This document shows positions 1-10,080 of a stretch of 64,000 bases of DNA, piece after piece. A program made the position numbers and the translations under genes. The notes below the pieces were generated by a model. The model saw nothing but the letters and a program-made list of their open reading frames with translations. It had not been told where the DNA came from and searched no databases. Source of the stretch: Anopheles merus (Eukaryota > Arthropoda > Insecta > Diptera > Culicidae); NCBI RefSeq assembly GCF_017562075.2, contig NC_054083.1:5625948-5689947 (forward strand), written 5' to 3'. Position 1 is the stretch's first letter. Every line of letters starts with the position of its first letter.

Positions 1-95
1 CCTACATATGGCGGCACGGTCCATTTGGGGCTTGAACCCATGACGGGCATGTTGTTAAGTCGTACGAGTTGACGACTGTACTACGATACCGGCTA
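1..95 (-). mobile_element. tRNA-derived SINE, head portion, cut by window edge
   Basis: Read on the minus strand this is a tRNA-like SINE head with a B-box-like GGTTCAAGCCCC near position 30 and a degraded A-box region near 75-85. The body of the element runs off the left edge. The same sequence recurs at 641-830, 25572-25640 and 51692-51825. It resembles the Anopheles SINE200 family from memory of that family; the family name is an inference. Confidence 0.75.
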
Positions 96-640
96 GCCAT
101 ATCTCACAATATATAAAATCGAAAATCGCCACAATGACGTGAGAGTAAACATTGAACGAGAGAGAGAAAGAAAGCGGTGAAAGCAGAGCTCTCTTAGCAA
201 CGCGCGTTGCTGCGAAAGGACTTGCTCCATGCACCACTGCTAGCCCGCGGATAATGAGGGCAATGGTTACTTAGATTTTTTGTTTACACAAACCGATTTG
301 AAATCACATGGTATTGGATATAATGATTTTTTTTAATAATTGAAGACGCAAATTAGCCACCTGATGATAACGTGTCCCATCTCATACCCCTTCCCATTAT
401 ACATCAAGATATTCAAGGCAATATTAAAAAAAAACACGTTTGAAAACTATGCAAAATAGATTGATTGTGAAATGGTTGATATTCCAATTCATTCAATCAT
501 TAATAAAGCCAACCATACTCATTATTGGTGCTTAAGCACCTCGAATACTACATACACCGTCGTCATCGGCAGATAAGTGTGGTACAGAATATTCTGTAAA
601 CCGGTTGCTACACCCAGGACGTCGAACATGTACACTCCCT
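96..640. other. Non-coding, nothing recognised
   Basis: AT-rich DNA with no credible coding frame, no tRNA and no clear repeat edge. The right end may include the 3' part of the neighbouring SINE, whose exact end is not visible. Confidence 0.5.
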
Positions 641-830
641 CAAATCTTCTATTTGGCGTATAGTCCTTTGCGGACATGCCGGCCTGTATAGGCTTTCGAG
701 ACTTAATTCATTGCCACGTAGCCGGATAGTCAATCCTTGCTACGGGGGGACGGTCCATGGGCTTGAACCCATGACGGGCATGTTATTGGGTCGTTCGAGT
801 TGACGACCACGTACCACAGGACCGCCCCAA
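641..830 (-). mobile_element. tRNA-derived SINE, longer copy (SINE200-like)
   Basis: This copy includes both the tRNA-like head (about 744-826, B box GGTTCAAGCCC on the minus strand) and part of the unrelated body (about 641-743) containing a conserved stretch around GCCACGTAGCCGGATAGTCA. It is transcribed by RNA polymerase III in intact members and depends on a partner LINE for mobility. No target duplication was identified. Confidence 0.75.
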
Positions 831-2532
831 ATCTACTACTCCGCAATATTGGCTGAGTCGGGACAAGGAAAACGCATGACAATAAGAGGCAGATGTAACC
901 AATAGACCCTAAGCGGCCTATGCTAAAAATACTTGCTGAAATTCCGAGCAAGAAAGCGGCGGATGTTGATAGCTTGAAAGATAAAATTGAATTTGTAACG
1001 ATTTGCTCGCGTGCGGGAAGAACTACTTATTTCAGGATGTCCTTCCGGAACAAAGCACTAAAGGGAGAGATGGTTCATTGCGCAACATGACTGCAACATA
1101 CTGCGCGTTAGGTGAGACAACCGTGCGCACTGCATTTAGCCGGATCAGCATCAACTGCAGAATGATCCACAATGAAACTTTGCTTACTGTAGCGTGCCCA
1201 AGAGGGCTGAAAAGATTCTCGGCCTCAGCACAATTTTTCGATCAAATAAATTCGTTAGGTGCTCACGTAAAACTGACAGTATAACTATTTCTTTTATACC
1301 CCTTCATGAACTTGGTCCCCGAGGTAAACAATTTTTAAAAATAATCAATAAATATTTTTTTATCACCCAAAATATTTAAAAAGAACCAAAACATTTACCA
1401 ACTTGCTTTTACATAACGTTTTTCAAAAACATCAACCTTGATTTGTGGCATTTTTCTGATATTCGATAATTTCCGCAGCTCAATACGTCGCGGATTTTTC
1501 CCCATTCAAAGCGGAACGATCGAATTTTTGTAGCATAGTTCATTTTGCTCGCAAGTGTCATGGTATAACAGTTTTCAAAAAGACCAGTAAAATGAACACC
1601 TTGACGGTGAAATGAGTGTCAAATAACACCAAAATGACAGCCGGATGAATTATCTATCTAGATTGATAGCTATATCTACCATGTGAAGCTATCACCGTAC
1701 TATGGTGTTGAGTAAGAACAACCACGTTATAATTAAGGACACGTCAAATTAGAAGCAAAATCTGAAAAATGTGGGGCGGGAAGTATAAATAAAGTAGTTT
1801 TCAAGTAAACGCGAATTTAGTTAATTGATCAAGAAAGGCTATAACAGTGTTTAACCATTCTCTTCTATAACAGTATAGATATTAGAACTACACATTTGGA
1901 ATGGTTATATGAGGGTATATGTTAACTGTTGAAATTTGATATTTGGCGCAACAATAACAATTGTCTCATACACAAATACCAATTCCATTCAATACTTCAA
2001 AACAAGTTTCAGAATAATAAAATAAAATTTTGACGGTTTTGGAAACCTTTTTGAAATTTAAGACCGGGAAAATTTACATTGAAAATGTTCTAAGCATCTA
2101 TTACTTATTACCTAGCGTATGAAACATATGTCTAAAAAAAAGAGTAGACATAGAATTCGAACCATGTGCGATATCATATTTCTATAGTTGAAACTTACAT
2201 TTATGGGCACAAAAAACACAAAATGGATTGAAGCAAAAGTGATCATTTCAAATATCAATACGTTATTCAATGAACACGTTGTTGAGGTTACTACTAAAAA
2301 ATAATAATAAAAAAACTATACACTTGTATCAACAGAGGTATGGAACGTATCAGTTTGAAAATTACAAAATTGCGTTACTTGGCTCAAAAGAAGCCTCCTC
2401 CATATTTAACGGTTCTGCAAAGTACAGTAAGAACTGTTCATAAAGTTACAAGGTTAACACATTTGTCACCACAAATGCATTAACGCATAAGAACAAATAG
2501 GATTAGCTCACTAATCAGACTCAGACTAATAG
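831..2532. other. Intergenic, no gene recognised
   Basis: AT-rich non-coding DNA upstream of the copia insertion. A 93-codon open frame at 1003-1284 has no recognisable domain and looks like chance. The last five bases before the retrotransposon, GAAAA (2533-2537), are its target-site duplication. Confidence 0.6.
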
Positions 2533-2537
2533 GAAAA

Positions 2538-2652
2538 TGTTGGAAAAACAAAGTAGACCATAGCATATACGACGGGTATAAAAGAAGCAGCTAGCTTCAG
2601 TTATGTAGTAGTTTAGTATAATAAACTGTAGAGACACATTCTAAACTCATTA
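2538..2652 (+). repeat. 5' LTR of copia element
   Basis: 115 bp, TGTTGG...CATTA. It holds a TATA box in GGGTATAAAAG (about 2573-2583), which probably drives the element, and an AATAAA-like signal in TATAATAAACTG near 2620. It is unusually short for an insect copia LTR. Confidence 0.95.
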
Positions 2653-2780
2653 GGTTATGGGCTCTCCACGTCTCTAACTAGTGTGTCGCGGATATAAAAG
2701 GGATTCATTGAAGATAATTTTATTGTTCGTGGTCGTGTTCATTCCGGTCGATATTATCGAAGTACTCTGGAAAAATCAAC

Positions 2781-5700
2781 ATGGAGGAAGAACGAATGCA
2801 ACGCGTGTATCTTTTTGATGGAACGAATTTTTCGAATTGGAGTTTTCGTATGGAATTATACCTGGAAGAATTGGGGTTACTCCATTGTATCGAAAAGACT
2901 CTGGAAGAAGAAGATTTTTTTCAAGTGAATCCGACGATAGTTATTGAAGCGCTAAATGAAGAAAAACGGCTAAAACGGAAGCAACAAGATGCGAAGTGTA
3001 AATCGGTTTTAATTCATAAAATAACCGATAATCAACTGGAATATGTTCGAGGAAAAACATCTCCAAGAGCAATTTGGTTGACGTTAAAGGAAAATTTTGA
3101 GAAGAAAGGAGTTTCCGGAGTGTTTTACTTGCTGAAACAGCTATCTACGATGAAGTTCAATGAAAAGCGAACATTGCAAGAACATATTTTATCATTTGAA
3201 AAGCTCGTCAGGGAACTTGAATCGGCTAACATCAAGTTGGATAAGTCGGTATTAGTATTCTTTTTGCTACAATCGATGCCGAAATCATTTGAACATCTGA
3301 TTACGGTATTGGAAACGTTGCCGGTTGAACAGTGCTCGATGGAATTTGTCAAAGCACGTTTGCTGAATGAAGCCGTTAAACGACAATTCAACGTGGAAAC
3401 AGTCGAAACCAGCACAGCCTTTTCTGGAAGAGTTGGAAAACCTGGAAATACTGGAAGATTTGTTTTCAAATGTCATGCTTGCGGAAAACCTGGTCATAAG
3501 CGTATAAATTGTCCGGAAAACAAAGGAAATGAAAGACACGTAAAGGCGGAAAATCAGAAGAAGAAAAGTACGGCACATTATGCGGAAAACCAAGACGACA
3601 CGGCGTTTATAACTGGTGATGTGAATTTAGATGAAAATTTCCAATGGATACTCGATAGTGGTGCATCGGAACATATGGTAAACAACAAAAAGTATCTGCA
3701 GAATATTCGAAAACTGAATTCACCGATTGTTATAAATGTGGCCAAGTCGGGAGTATCACTAACCAGTGATGTAATTGGAGATTTGAAGATATTTGTGAAA
3801 ACTCAAGACAAGCAGTTGCCATATACAGTACACGATGTATTGTATGTACCTGGACTTTTTGCTAATTTGTTCTCCGTGAAACGAGTCGTTGAACGAGGAA
3901 TGGAAGTAAAATTCAGCGAAAATGGTGCAAAAATCATGCGTGGATCTAAGGTTTTGTGCACTGCAAGTCGAAAAGGTCGATTATATGAATTGGATATTTC
4001 AATACCAAATATCGAATCTGCCATGGTTACTGATCCTCAAGATTTGCTGACAATATGGCATCGTCGGTATGGTCATATTGGAAATACGGGTCTAGTGAAG
4101 CTCATCCAAGCTGAAATGGTTGAAGGAATCGACAACTGTGGAAATGTGAAACCGCACGCAGGAGTCTGTGAATCGTGTATGATGGGAAAACAAACAAGGC
4201 TACCATTTGAAACAGTTCCTCGACCTCGATCATCGCGACCATTGGAATTGATCCATTCCGATGTTTGTGGACCGTTCACACCAGCTTCCTGGGATGGTAA
4301 GAAGATGTTCGTTACCTTTATTGATGATTACACACATTTTACAGCAGTGTACGTGCTGAAATCAAAGGCGGAAGTTTTCGACGCTTTTGTTAAGTACACA
4401 ACGATGGCAACAGCTCACTTTGATCGTCGAATATCCCGAGTGAGATGCGATAATGGCCGTGAATATATCAACTCAAATTTTACTCATTTTTGTGAGGAAA
4501 AGGGCATTGTAATGGAACCAACCGTTCCATATACACCGCAGCAAAATGGAGTTGCTGAACGTATGAACAGGACGATTATGGAACGTGCACGAGCTATTTT
4601 GGACGATTCGAAATTCAAAAGATCGATGTGGAATGAAGCGGTTTTGACGGCAGTACATCTGATCAATCGAAGTCCGTCCTCATCTTTAAGTATGAGCAAA
4701 ACTCCATACGAATTGTGGTTCGGGCACAAGCCAAATGTGTCTCGTTTCAGAATATTCGGAAGCAAGGTATTTTGTCACATACCAAAAGAGAAGCGAACGA
4801 AGCTTGATGTCAAGAGTCAAGTAGGATTTCTTGTTGGCTACGGAATCAATGGCTATCGTGTGTGGGATCCTGTACATCGGAAGATTATCGTTGCTCGTGA
4901 TGTTGTAATCGAAGAATTAATGTCGAATCGTTGTTTGGAAGAATCCACTTTTGACCAAGAACGGATGCTACCAGAACAGGTTAGTGAAACAAATCGTAAT
5001 ATTGAATTTACTGTACGACATCTGGAAGATTTTGGCGATTATTTGAACACATCGACTGAGGGCATTGAAAACGTGAAAAATACAAATATTGGAACTACGA
5101 ACAGATCGGTCGACATTGTTGGAAATATGGAAGAAACATGTCATGAAAACTCGAACGATACGCCTGATGTTATTGAAAACACAGAATATAACGAAGTAGC
5201 AGTTCGTCGTAGTGAAAGGCTTCGAAAACCACCTGTGCGCTTTAGTGATTATGAAGCTAATGTCGCATTTGCACTGAACGCGGAAAATTACGTGGAAGAT
5301 TTACCCGATACGATTGATGCACTTCGGAAGCGTGACGATTGGCCTGAATGGAAACAAGCGATCAATGAGGAGATGCAAGCGCTCGAGAAAAATGAAACAT
5401 GGGATCTAGTAGAACTTCCTATTGGCGCGAGAGCAGTTCCTTGTAAATGGGTATTCAAAATCAAATACTCGGAGAATGGTACTGTGAACAGATACAAGGC
5501 GCGGCTAGTTGCTAAAGGATGTTCTCAACGTCAAGGATATGACTATCAAGAAACGTATGCTCCAGTAGTCCGAATAACAACAGTGAGGACCCTACTGGCA
5601 GTAGCAGTGCAGAAGAAGTTCTATCTTCATCAGATGGATGTGCGGACCGCCTTTCTGAACGGAAATCTTTCAGAAACAGTGTACATGCTACAACCACCAG

Positions 5701-6851
5701 GATTTGAGAGGGGGAAGAAGGTATGTAAACTGAACAAATCCTTGTATGGTTTAAAACAGGCGCCGCGGAGCTGGAATGAAATGTTCCACAATTATATGTT
5801 GACACTGGAATTTGTACGGTCAGCATATGACAGTTGTTTGTACACTCGGAAATCTGCGAAAGTTGAGATGTATCTAATCCTATACGTCGATGATATAGTT
5901 TTGGCATCAAACTCTTTGGAGGAAATTCAACTGGTAAAGGAACAATTAAAAAGGAAATTCGAAATGGACGATATGCAAGAAATAAGCAACTTCCTTGGAA
6001 TGAAAATTGGTTACGATATGACTCGAAGTACGTTAAAAATTAATCAATCAAAGTACGTGAAGGACTTGTTAAAAAGATTTGGTATGGAAGATTGCAAACC
6101 ATCGTTAGTACCCCTAGAAACCAATTTGAAGTTAACACGCAACCATAACATGGAGGGAACAACACAGCATCCGTACCGTGAACTTGTAGGATGTTTAACC
6201 TATTTGATGATTACGTCTCGTCCAGACATTAGTATTGCAGTTAATTATCTTAGTCGCTTTCAGAGTGGTGCAACAGATGAACACTGGACACATCTAAAAC
6301 GTGTACTAAGGTATTTACAAGGCACAAAGGATTATTTCCTAGAATATCGACAAAATCAAGAGGAGCCAATTGTAGGATTTGCTGATGCAGATTGGGGTAG
6401 CGACATGGAAAGTCGTCATTCCACAAGTGGCTACATATTTCAAATTTTTGGAAACACTGTTCTATGGACCACAAGAAAGCAAGGAACCATAGCATTGTCA
6501 TCAACAGAAGCGGAATATGTTGCGTTAAGCCAATCATCCTGCGAAGCAATGTGGTTAGAAAATCTGCTTACCGAATTTGGCGTGCATTTGAATAGTCCGT
6601 TAATTATATACGAAGACAACCAGTCGTGTATGTATATTGCCGAAGAGCCTCGCGAACAAAAACGGATGAAACATTTAGACATCAGATACAACTTCATACG
6701 AGAATGTATCCAGAACGGAAGAATCCAACTGAAGTATATTCCAAGCGAAAATCAACTTGCGGATATGTTTACGAAAGGGCTTTCTTCAGCAGTTTTTACG
6801 AAAGATCGATTTGCGATAGGTCTAAGAGGGGGTGTTGGAAAAACAAAGTAG
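2781..6851 (+). CDS. Copia Gag-Pol polyprotein, intact (1356 aa)
   Basis: The single polyprotein supplies capsid, protease, integrase, reverse transcriptase and RNase H. Visible in order: an N-terminal copia Gag region starting with the LFDGTNFSNWSFRM type motif; a CX2CX4HX4C zinc knuckle near residue 231; aspartic protease DSGAS (D292); the GAG-pre-integrase/HHCC region with WHRRYGHIG; an integrase triad D494, D557, E593 (DD35E spacing); RT with KARLVAKG and catalytic YVDD at 1035-1038; and RNase H with GFADADWG (D1202) and STEAEY. The start is the first ATG after the primer site. The stop codon (6849-6851) lies 17-19 bases inside the 3' LTR, so the LTR encodes the last residues. No frameshift or internal stop is present. 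Confidence 0.97.
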   Translation: MEEERMQRVYLFDGTNFSNWSFRMELYLEELGLLHCIEKTLEEEDFFQVNPTIVIEALNEEKRLKRKQQDAKCKSVLIHKITDNQLEYVRGKTSPRAIWLTLKENFEKKGVSGVFYLLKQLSTMKFNEKRTLQEHILSFEKLVRELESANIKLDKSVLVFFLLQSMPKSFEHLITVLETLPVEQCSMEFVKARLLNEAVKRQFNVETVETSTAFSGRVGKPGNTGRFVFKCHACGKPGHKRINCPENKGNERHVKAENQKKKSTAHYAENQDDTAFITGDVNLDENFQWILDSGASEHMVNNKKYLQNIRKLNSPIVINVAKSGVSLTSDVIGDLKIFVKTQDKQLPYTVHDVLYVPGLFANLFSVKRVVERGMEVKFSENGAKIMRGSKVLCTASRKGRLYELDISIPNIESAMVTDPQDLLTIWHRRYGHIGNTGLVKLIQAEMVEGIDNCGNVKPHAGVCESCMMGKQTRLPFETVPRPRSSRPLELIHSDVCGPFTPASWDGKKMFVTFIDDYTHFTAVYVLKSKAEVFDAFVKYTTMATAHFDRRISRVRCDNGREYINSNFTHFCEEKGIVMEPTVPYTPQQNGVAERMNRTIMERARAILDDSKFKRSMWNEAVLTAVHLINRSPSSSLSMSKTPYELWFGHKPNVSRFRIFGSKVFCHIPKEKRTKLDVKSQVGFLVGYGINGYRVWDPVHRKIIVARDVVIEELMSNRCLEESTFDQERMLPEQVSETNRNIEFTVRHLEDFGDYLNTSTEGIENVKNTNIGTTNRSVDIVGNMEETCHENSNDTPDVIENTEYNEVAVRRSERLRKPPVRFSDYEANVAFALNAENYVEDLPDTIDALRKRDDWPEWKQAINEEMQALEKNETWDLVELPIGARAVPCKWVFKIKYSENGTVNRYKARLVAKGCSQRQGYDYQETYAPVVRITTVRTLLAVAVQKKFYLHQMDVRTAFLNGNLSETVYMLQPPGFERGKKVCKLNKSLYGLKQAPRSWNEMFHNYMLTLEFVRSAYDSCLYTRKSAKVEMYLILYVDDIVLASNSLEEIQLVKEQLKRKFEMDDMQEISNFLGMKIGYDMTRSTLKINQSKYVKDLLKRFGMEDCKPSLVPLETNLKLTRNHNMEGTTQHPYRELVGCLTYLMITSRPDISIAVNYLSRFQSGATDEHWTHLKRVLRYLQGTKDYFLEYRQNQEEPIVGFADADWGSDMESRHSTSGYIFQIFGNTVLWTTRKQGTIALSSTEAEYVALSQSSCEAMWLENLLTEFGVHLNSPLIIYEDNQSCMYIAEEPREQKRMKHLDIRYNFIRECIQNGRIQLKYIPSENQLADMFTKGLSSAVFTKDRFAIGLRGGVGKTK

Positions 6852-6947
6852 ACCATAGCATATACGACGGGTATAAAAGAAGCAGCTAGCTTCAGTTATG
6901 TAGTAGTTTAGTATAATAAACTGTAGAGACACATTCTAAACTCATTA
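6833..6947 (+). repeat. 3' LTR of copia element
   Basis: Identical to the 5' LTR over all 115 bp by eye. It overlaps the last codons and stop of the Gag-Pol frame and is followed by the target duplication GAAAA at 6948-6952. Confidence 0.95.
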
Positions 6948-7097
6948 GAAAATAATTCAAAATTTGAGTACATCCGGTAGGTTTTACCGGGCCTTAACTA
7001 GTTCTGATAAATATTCAATGAATAGTCATGAATAGATAACCAAAATTTCACGTTCACTTTCACGCAAGGTCTAAAGCCTTTAACCTATAAGAATAAC

Positions 7098-7684
7098 CCC
7101 AAGCGCCACAGATTAAGCTTAAACGACTGGAAAATTGAATATCCATAGGAAAAAAATGAAAGCTTCACAGCTTCATTGGTTTGATCAATAGATGGCGTAT
7201 TACAACTCATCATTATATTGCTATCCTTTTCTTGCAATGTGTTTCGACAAGTTTCATCTTATAATGACCTATATAGCCTTCTAACTTTCTGAGCAAAAAT
7301 CTATATGAATGGTCGTGTGGTCAGATACGTGGATATCAACACCAATGACCATTGCTCAAATCTCACTTGCTTCAGTACTGGTGGTTTCCGTTTGAGTTTA
7401 GTATTTAAACAATCGTATTGCCGTTCTAGTTCTAGCGATGCATAACTTCAATGCGAAACCATACAACAGTACAGAGGAAATGAGAAAGCTCTCCTCCAAG
7501 CGAGGAAGCTCCACAGGTTGGGTATCCCACAAACAGATGGCGCCACCAGCTTTTTTGCTATTTTTAGAATGCATGAGTCGTTTGCCGTCTGCTAAACGAA
7601 GTCTTTCTATATTCCGTTTAGGTAGAGAATTTGAGGCGTTTAGAAGGCGTTTAGTGGTCGTTTAGTGGATTTGTGGCACTTGGG
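7098..7684 (+). mobile_element. 587-bp inverted-terminal-repeat element, copy 1 (here called X)
   Basis: It starts CCCAAGCGCCACAG and ends GTGGCACTTGGG, so the ends form an imperfect inverted repeat. A same-length, nearly identical copy lies in the opposite orientation at 15836-16422. Unrelated flanks at the two sites define the edges. Both insertions are bordered by a possible 2-bp repeat (AC...AC here, CA...CA there). It carries a 75-codon open frame at 7438-7665. The superfamily is not recognised; a non-autonomous DNA transposon is the likeliest reading. Confidence 0.8.
7438..7665 (+). CDS. 75-aa open frame inside element X
   Basis: The frame begins MHNFNAKPYNSTEEM and is retained with one residue change in the inverted copy at 15855-16082. 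No domain, signal peptide or membrane segment is recognisable. Its preservation may only mean the two copies are young. The alternative, that it is a fragment of a transposase-derived protein, cannot be judged here. Function unknown. Confidence 0.3.
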   Translation: MHNFNAKPYNSTEEMRKLSSKRGSSTGWVSHKQMAPPAFLLFLECMSRLPSAKRSLSIFRLGREFEAFRRRLVVV

Positions 7685-7862
7685 ACGGCCGTATCGGGGA
7701 GCTCGTTCGTTCCAGGGAACGTTCGCCGCGACGCTCATTTTCACTCATTTCATAGCCCTCTATGATCAAAAATTAGAAAACCGTCTAGTTTTTGTTCTGC
7801 CCAATCTAGTGGTACAACCCTGTCCACCCATGAGCGACGAACGACCTCCCCGATACGGTCGT
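7685..7862. mobile_element. Small MITE (family Z), copy adjoining element X
   Basis: 178 bp with terminal inverted repeats ACGGCCGTATCGGGGAG and its complement ending CGATACGGTCGT. Related copies are at 9125 (interrupted), 10081-10270 and 63697-63785. The shared core contains CTAGTGGTACAACC and TGAGCGACGAACG. It abuts element X with no gap. Confidence 0.75.
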
Positions 7863-7876
7863 AAGTTAACAGCTTA

Positions 7877-9113
7877 GGCTGGAAATAGACGAACCGAGAT
7901 CGGCGCGGTACCGCGAAATTCGCGCCTTGTTTATAACAGTTGTAGAACAGTAGAGCTGTCAAATCTTCCGCGCCTCCAATCGCGCCTGCTGTTTCGCAGA
8001 GATACCCAACTTCGGTATTGCTGAGATTTTCGCGGTAGCGCGAACCGATTATTTTTACTTTTTCTGGCGGATTTGTGAGATAACTCGTGTCGAGAAATAA
8101 GTTTTGTATTTTATTTTGCATAAACTATGTGAAATACCCAACCCAAATAGCCAGAATTGCTTAAGCAGCTCATTTTGGCACGCTAAAGATCGCTGCTCTA
8201 ATTCGCCTTTTGCAGTAGACAAACAGCATCAAAGTTCTATAAGGGCCTTTCAAACAGCGCCTAAGCAGCTGCCTTATGCCACGATGCCAGGGATTATTTT
8301 TCTTTGTGTTTTATTTTCAAGCAAGCGTCATCGATGAAATAAACAACAAGATTTGTTTCGTTTAAACACATATGTATATTTTTAATGCATGTACCGATGT
8401 CATGCATTAAAAAGCTATAAAGTTCCACCAAGTTCAGTACCCTTTCTTAACAAGCCTTCAAGTTCCACCATGAACCCTACACATAGTGCTAATCAGCCCC
8501 AAAGTTCCAAAAAGTACCATGTGCCTGTTAAAAAGCTCCATAGTTCCGCAAAGTACCGTCTATCTCTTAATCAGCCACAAAGTACGACATCGGAACGATT
8601 TTTCGTTAAACAGCCCTAAATCAGCTATAAAGTACGAGCTGGCTATTTGGGAAATATTTATTTCATCGATGATGCTTGCTTGAAAATAAAACACTAAGAA
8701 AAATAATCCCTGACATCGTGGCATAAGGAAGCTGCTTAGGCGCTGTTTGAAAGACCCACCTAGAACTTTGATGCTGTTTATCTACTGCAAAAGGCGAATT
8801 AGAGCAGCGATCTTTAGCGTGCCAAAATGAGCTGCTTAAGCAATTCTGGCTATTTGGGTTAGCGTGCTAAAATGAGCTGCTTAAGCAATTCTGGCTATTT
8901 GGGTAAATAATTTGATTCGCAAATTGATAGAAAAATATTTCTTCTTGGTCTTCAATCGTCACCAGACCTCGGATGGTTCCATACACGAACCGCGATTATC
9001 TCGCCTATCGGTCAGATTTTATAACATTGACATTTGACATTGCATAATTGACAGCACAAAACATACCCGATTTTCGCGGTACCGCGATGATCTCGGTTCG
9101 TCTATTTCCAGCC
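7877..9113. mobile_element. Harbinger-type MITE (1237 bp, TTA target duplication)
   Basis: The ends are a roughly 45-bp inverted repeat beginning GGCTGGAAATAGACGAACCG, with an internal palindrome GCGGTACCGC. A 3-bp duplication TTA sits on both sides (7874-7876, 9114-9116). Ends beginning GG plus a TWA-type 3-bp duplication fit the PIF/Harbinger superfamily. There is no transposase. A second element (8142-8903) is nested inside. Confidence 0.8.
8142..8903. mobile_element. Nested foldback element with about 210-bp inverted arms
   Basis: It begins CCCAAATAGCCAGAATTGC and ends with the complement. The arms at about 8142-8345 and 8645-8860 pair as long inverted repeats. The right end carries a tandem duplication of about 45 bp ending at 8903. 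The centre (8395-8640) holds degenerate direct repeats built around CAAAGTTCC and AAAGTACC. No coding frame or clear target duplication was seen. It has inserted into the Harbinger-type MITE. Confidence 0.75.
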
Positions 9114-9124
9114 TTAGACACATT

Positions 9125-9721
9125 CAGCCGTACCGGCGAACTCGTTCGTTCCTGGGAACGTTCGTCGCGACCCTCATTTTCACTTATTTGATAGCCCTCT
9201 AGATAAAAAATTAGAAAACCGTATAGATTTAGTACTGGCCAACCTAGTGGGGCCGCGGGGCCATGGGGATTCTCAGCGCTCATTTTCTCAAGCACTCATG
9301 AGTGCTTTTGAGAAATCCTCGTTCTCAGCGTTTGTCGAATCGGAACAAAATCGGTTTTGAGAATCTTTGAGAATCTTTGAGAAAGTTGACGATGCAGCGA
9401 TCGGCTACCTGAAATATAAGCAATTGTGCTATTTCTTTTTCAATAATCACTTTGGAAAATGTATTCAATATTTATAATTGAAAAAGTTTTAAAAAACATG
9501 TGATCAAAAACATATTTTCTATTTAAAGCTACAAATAAAACTTGAGTGGCTTTATCAGTTTCTCAGAGTGAGAAAAATTGATGACGGCCACGAGCTCGCG
9601 TCTGAGAACAAGTTTTGAGTGCTTGAGAAACTTAAATGAGTGCTTGAGAATGTTTTCTCAGCTTGAGAAAGCCTCGTGGCCCCGCGGCCTGGTACAACCC
9701 AGTCCACTCATGAGCGACGAA
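9125..9721. mobile_element. MITE family Z copy, split by a later insertion
   Basis: The left part is 9125-9250 (starting CAGCCGTACCGGCGAACTCG) and the right part is 9690-9721. Between them sits the element at 9251-9689. Intact relatives read CTAGTGGTACAACC without a break, proving the nesting. The far end of this copy is missing. Confidence 0.75.
9251..9689. mobile_element. 439-bp MITE with GGCCGCGGGGCC ends, TGG target duplication
   Basis: The ends are GGCCGCGGGGCC and GGCCCCGCGGCC, flanked by TGG on each side (9248-9250, 9690-9692). Relatives of the host element give the empty site. The interior is rich in TTGAGAA/TTCTCAA repeats. A 3-bp duplication and GG ends suggest PIF/Harbinger-like or a related cut-and-paste family. 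No coding capacity. Confidence 0.8.
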
Positions 9722-9734
9722 CGTTCTTCGACAA

Positions 9735-10062
9735 TTTTTCTCACTCTGAGAAACTGATAAAGCCACTCAAGCTTTATTTGAAGCTTTAAATAGAAATTTA
9801 GTTTTTGATAACAATTTTTTTTTTTAATATTTCAATTATAAACATTGAATACGTTTTCCAAAGTTATTACCGATAAAAAAATAGCACAATTGCTCATATT
9901 TCAGTTAGCCGATCGCTGCATCGTCTACTTTCTCAAAGATTCTCAAAGGTTCTCAAAACCGATTTTGTTCTGATTTGACAAACGCTGAGAACGAGGATTT
10001 CTCAAAAGCACTCATGAGTGCTTGAGAAAATGAGCGTTGAGAATCCCCATGGCCCCGCGGCC
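9735..10062 (-). mobile_element. Truncated inverted copy of the GGCCGCGGGGCC MITE
   Basis: This is the reverse complement of roughly the left two thirds of the 9251-9689 element, ending in GGCCCCGCGGCC at 10062. The other end is missing. Together the two copies make a large imperfect hairpin. Confidence 0.7.
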
Positions 10063-10080
10063 TTAAATCAGTAAATCATT

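Larger units (their letters stand above)
2538..6947 (+). mobile_element. Complete Ty1/copia LTR retrotransposon (4410 bp)
   Basis: The element has two 115-bp LTRs that are identical by eye (2538-2652 and 6833-6947), starting TGTTGG and ending CATTA. They are flanked by a perfect 5-bp duplication GAAAA (2533-2537 and 6948-6952). Directly after the 5' LTR is GGTTATGGGC (2653), like the internal initiator-Met tRNA primer site of Drosophila copia. A polypurine tract AAGAGGGGG (6824-6832) abuts the 3' LTR. One uninterrupted Gag-Pol frame fills the interior. The domain order PR-IN-RT-RNase H is diagnostic of copia. Identical LTRs and an open frame indicate a very recent insertion, possibly still mobile. 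Confidence 0.97.

Noticed and set aside
1003..1284. 93-codon frame in the left intergenic DNA
   Set aside because: No domain, no signal peptide, no splice or poly(A) context; likely chance.
8389..8683. Overlapping frames with Ser/Gln/Pro-rich repeats
   Set aside because: They are translations of the degenerate direct repeats inside a foldback element.
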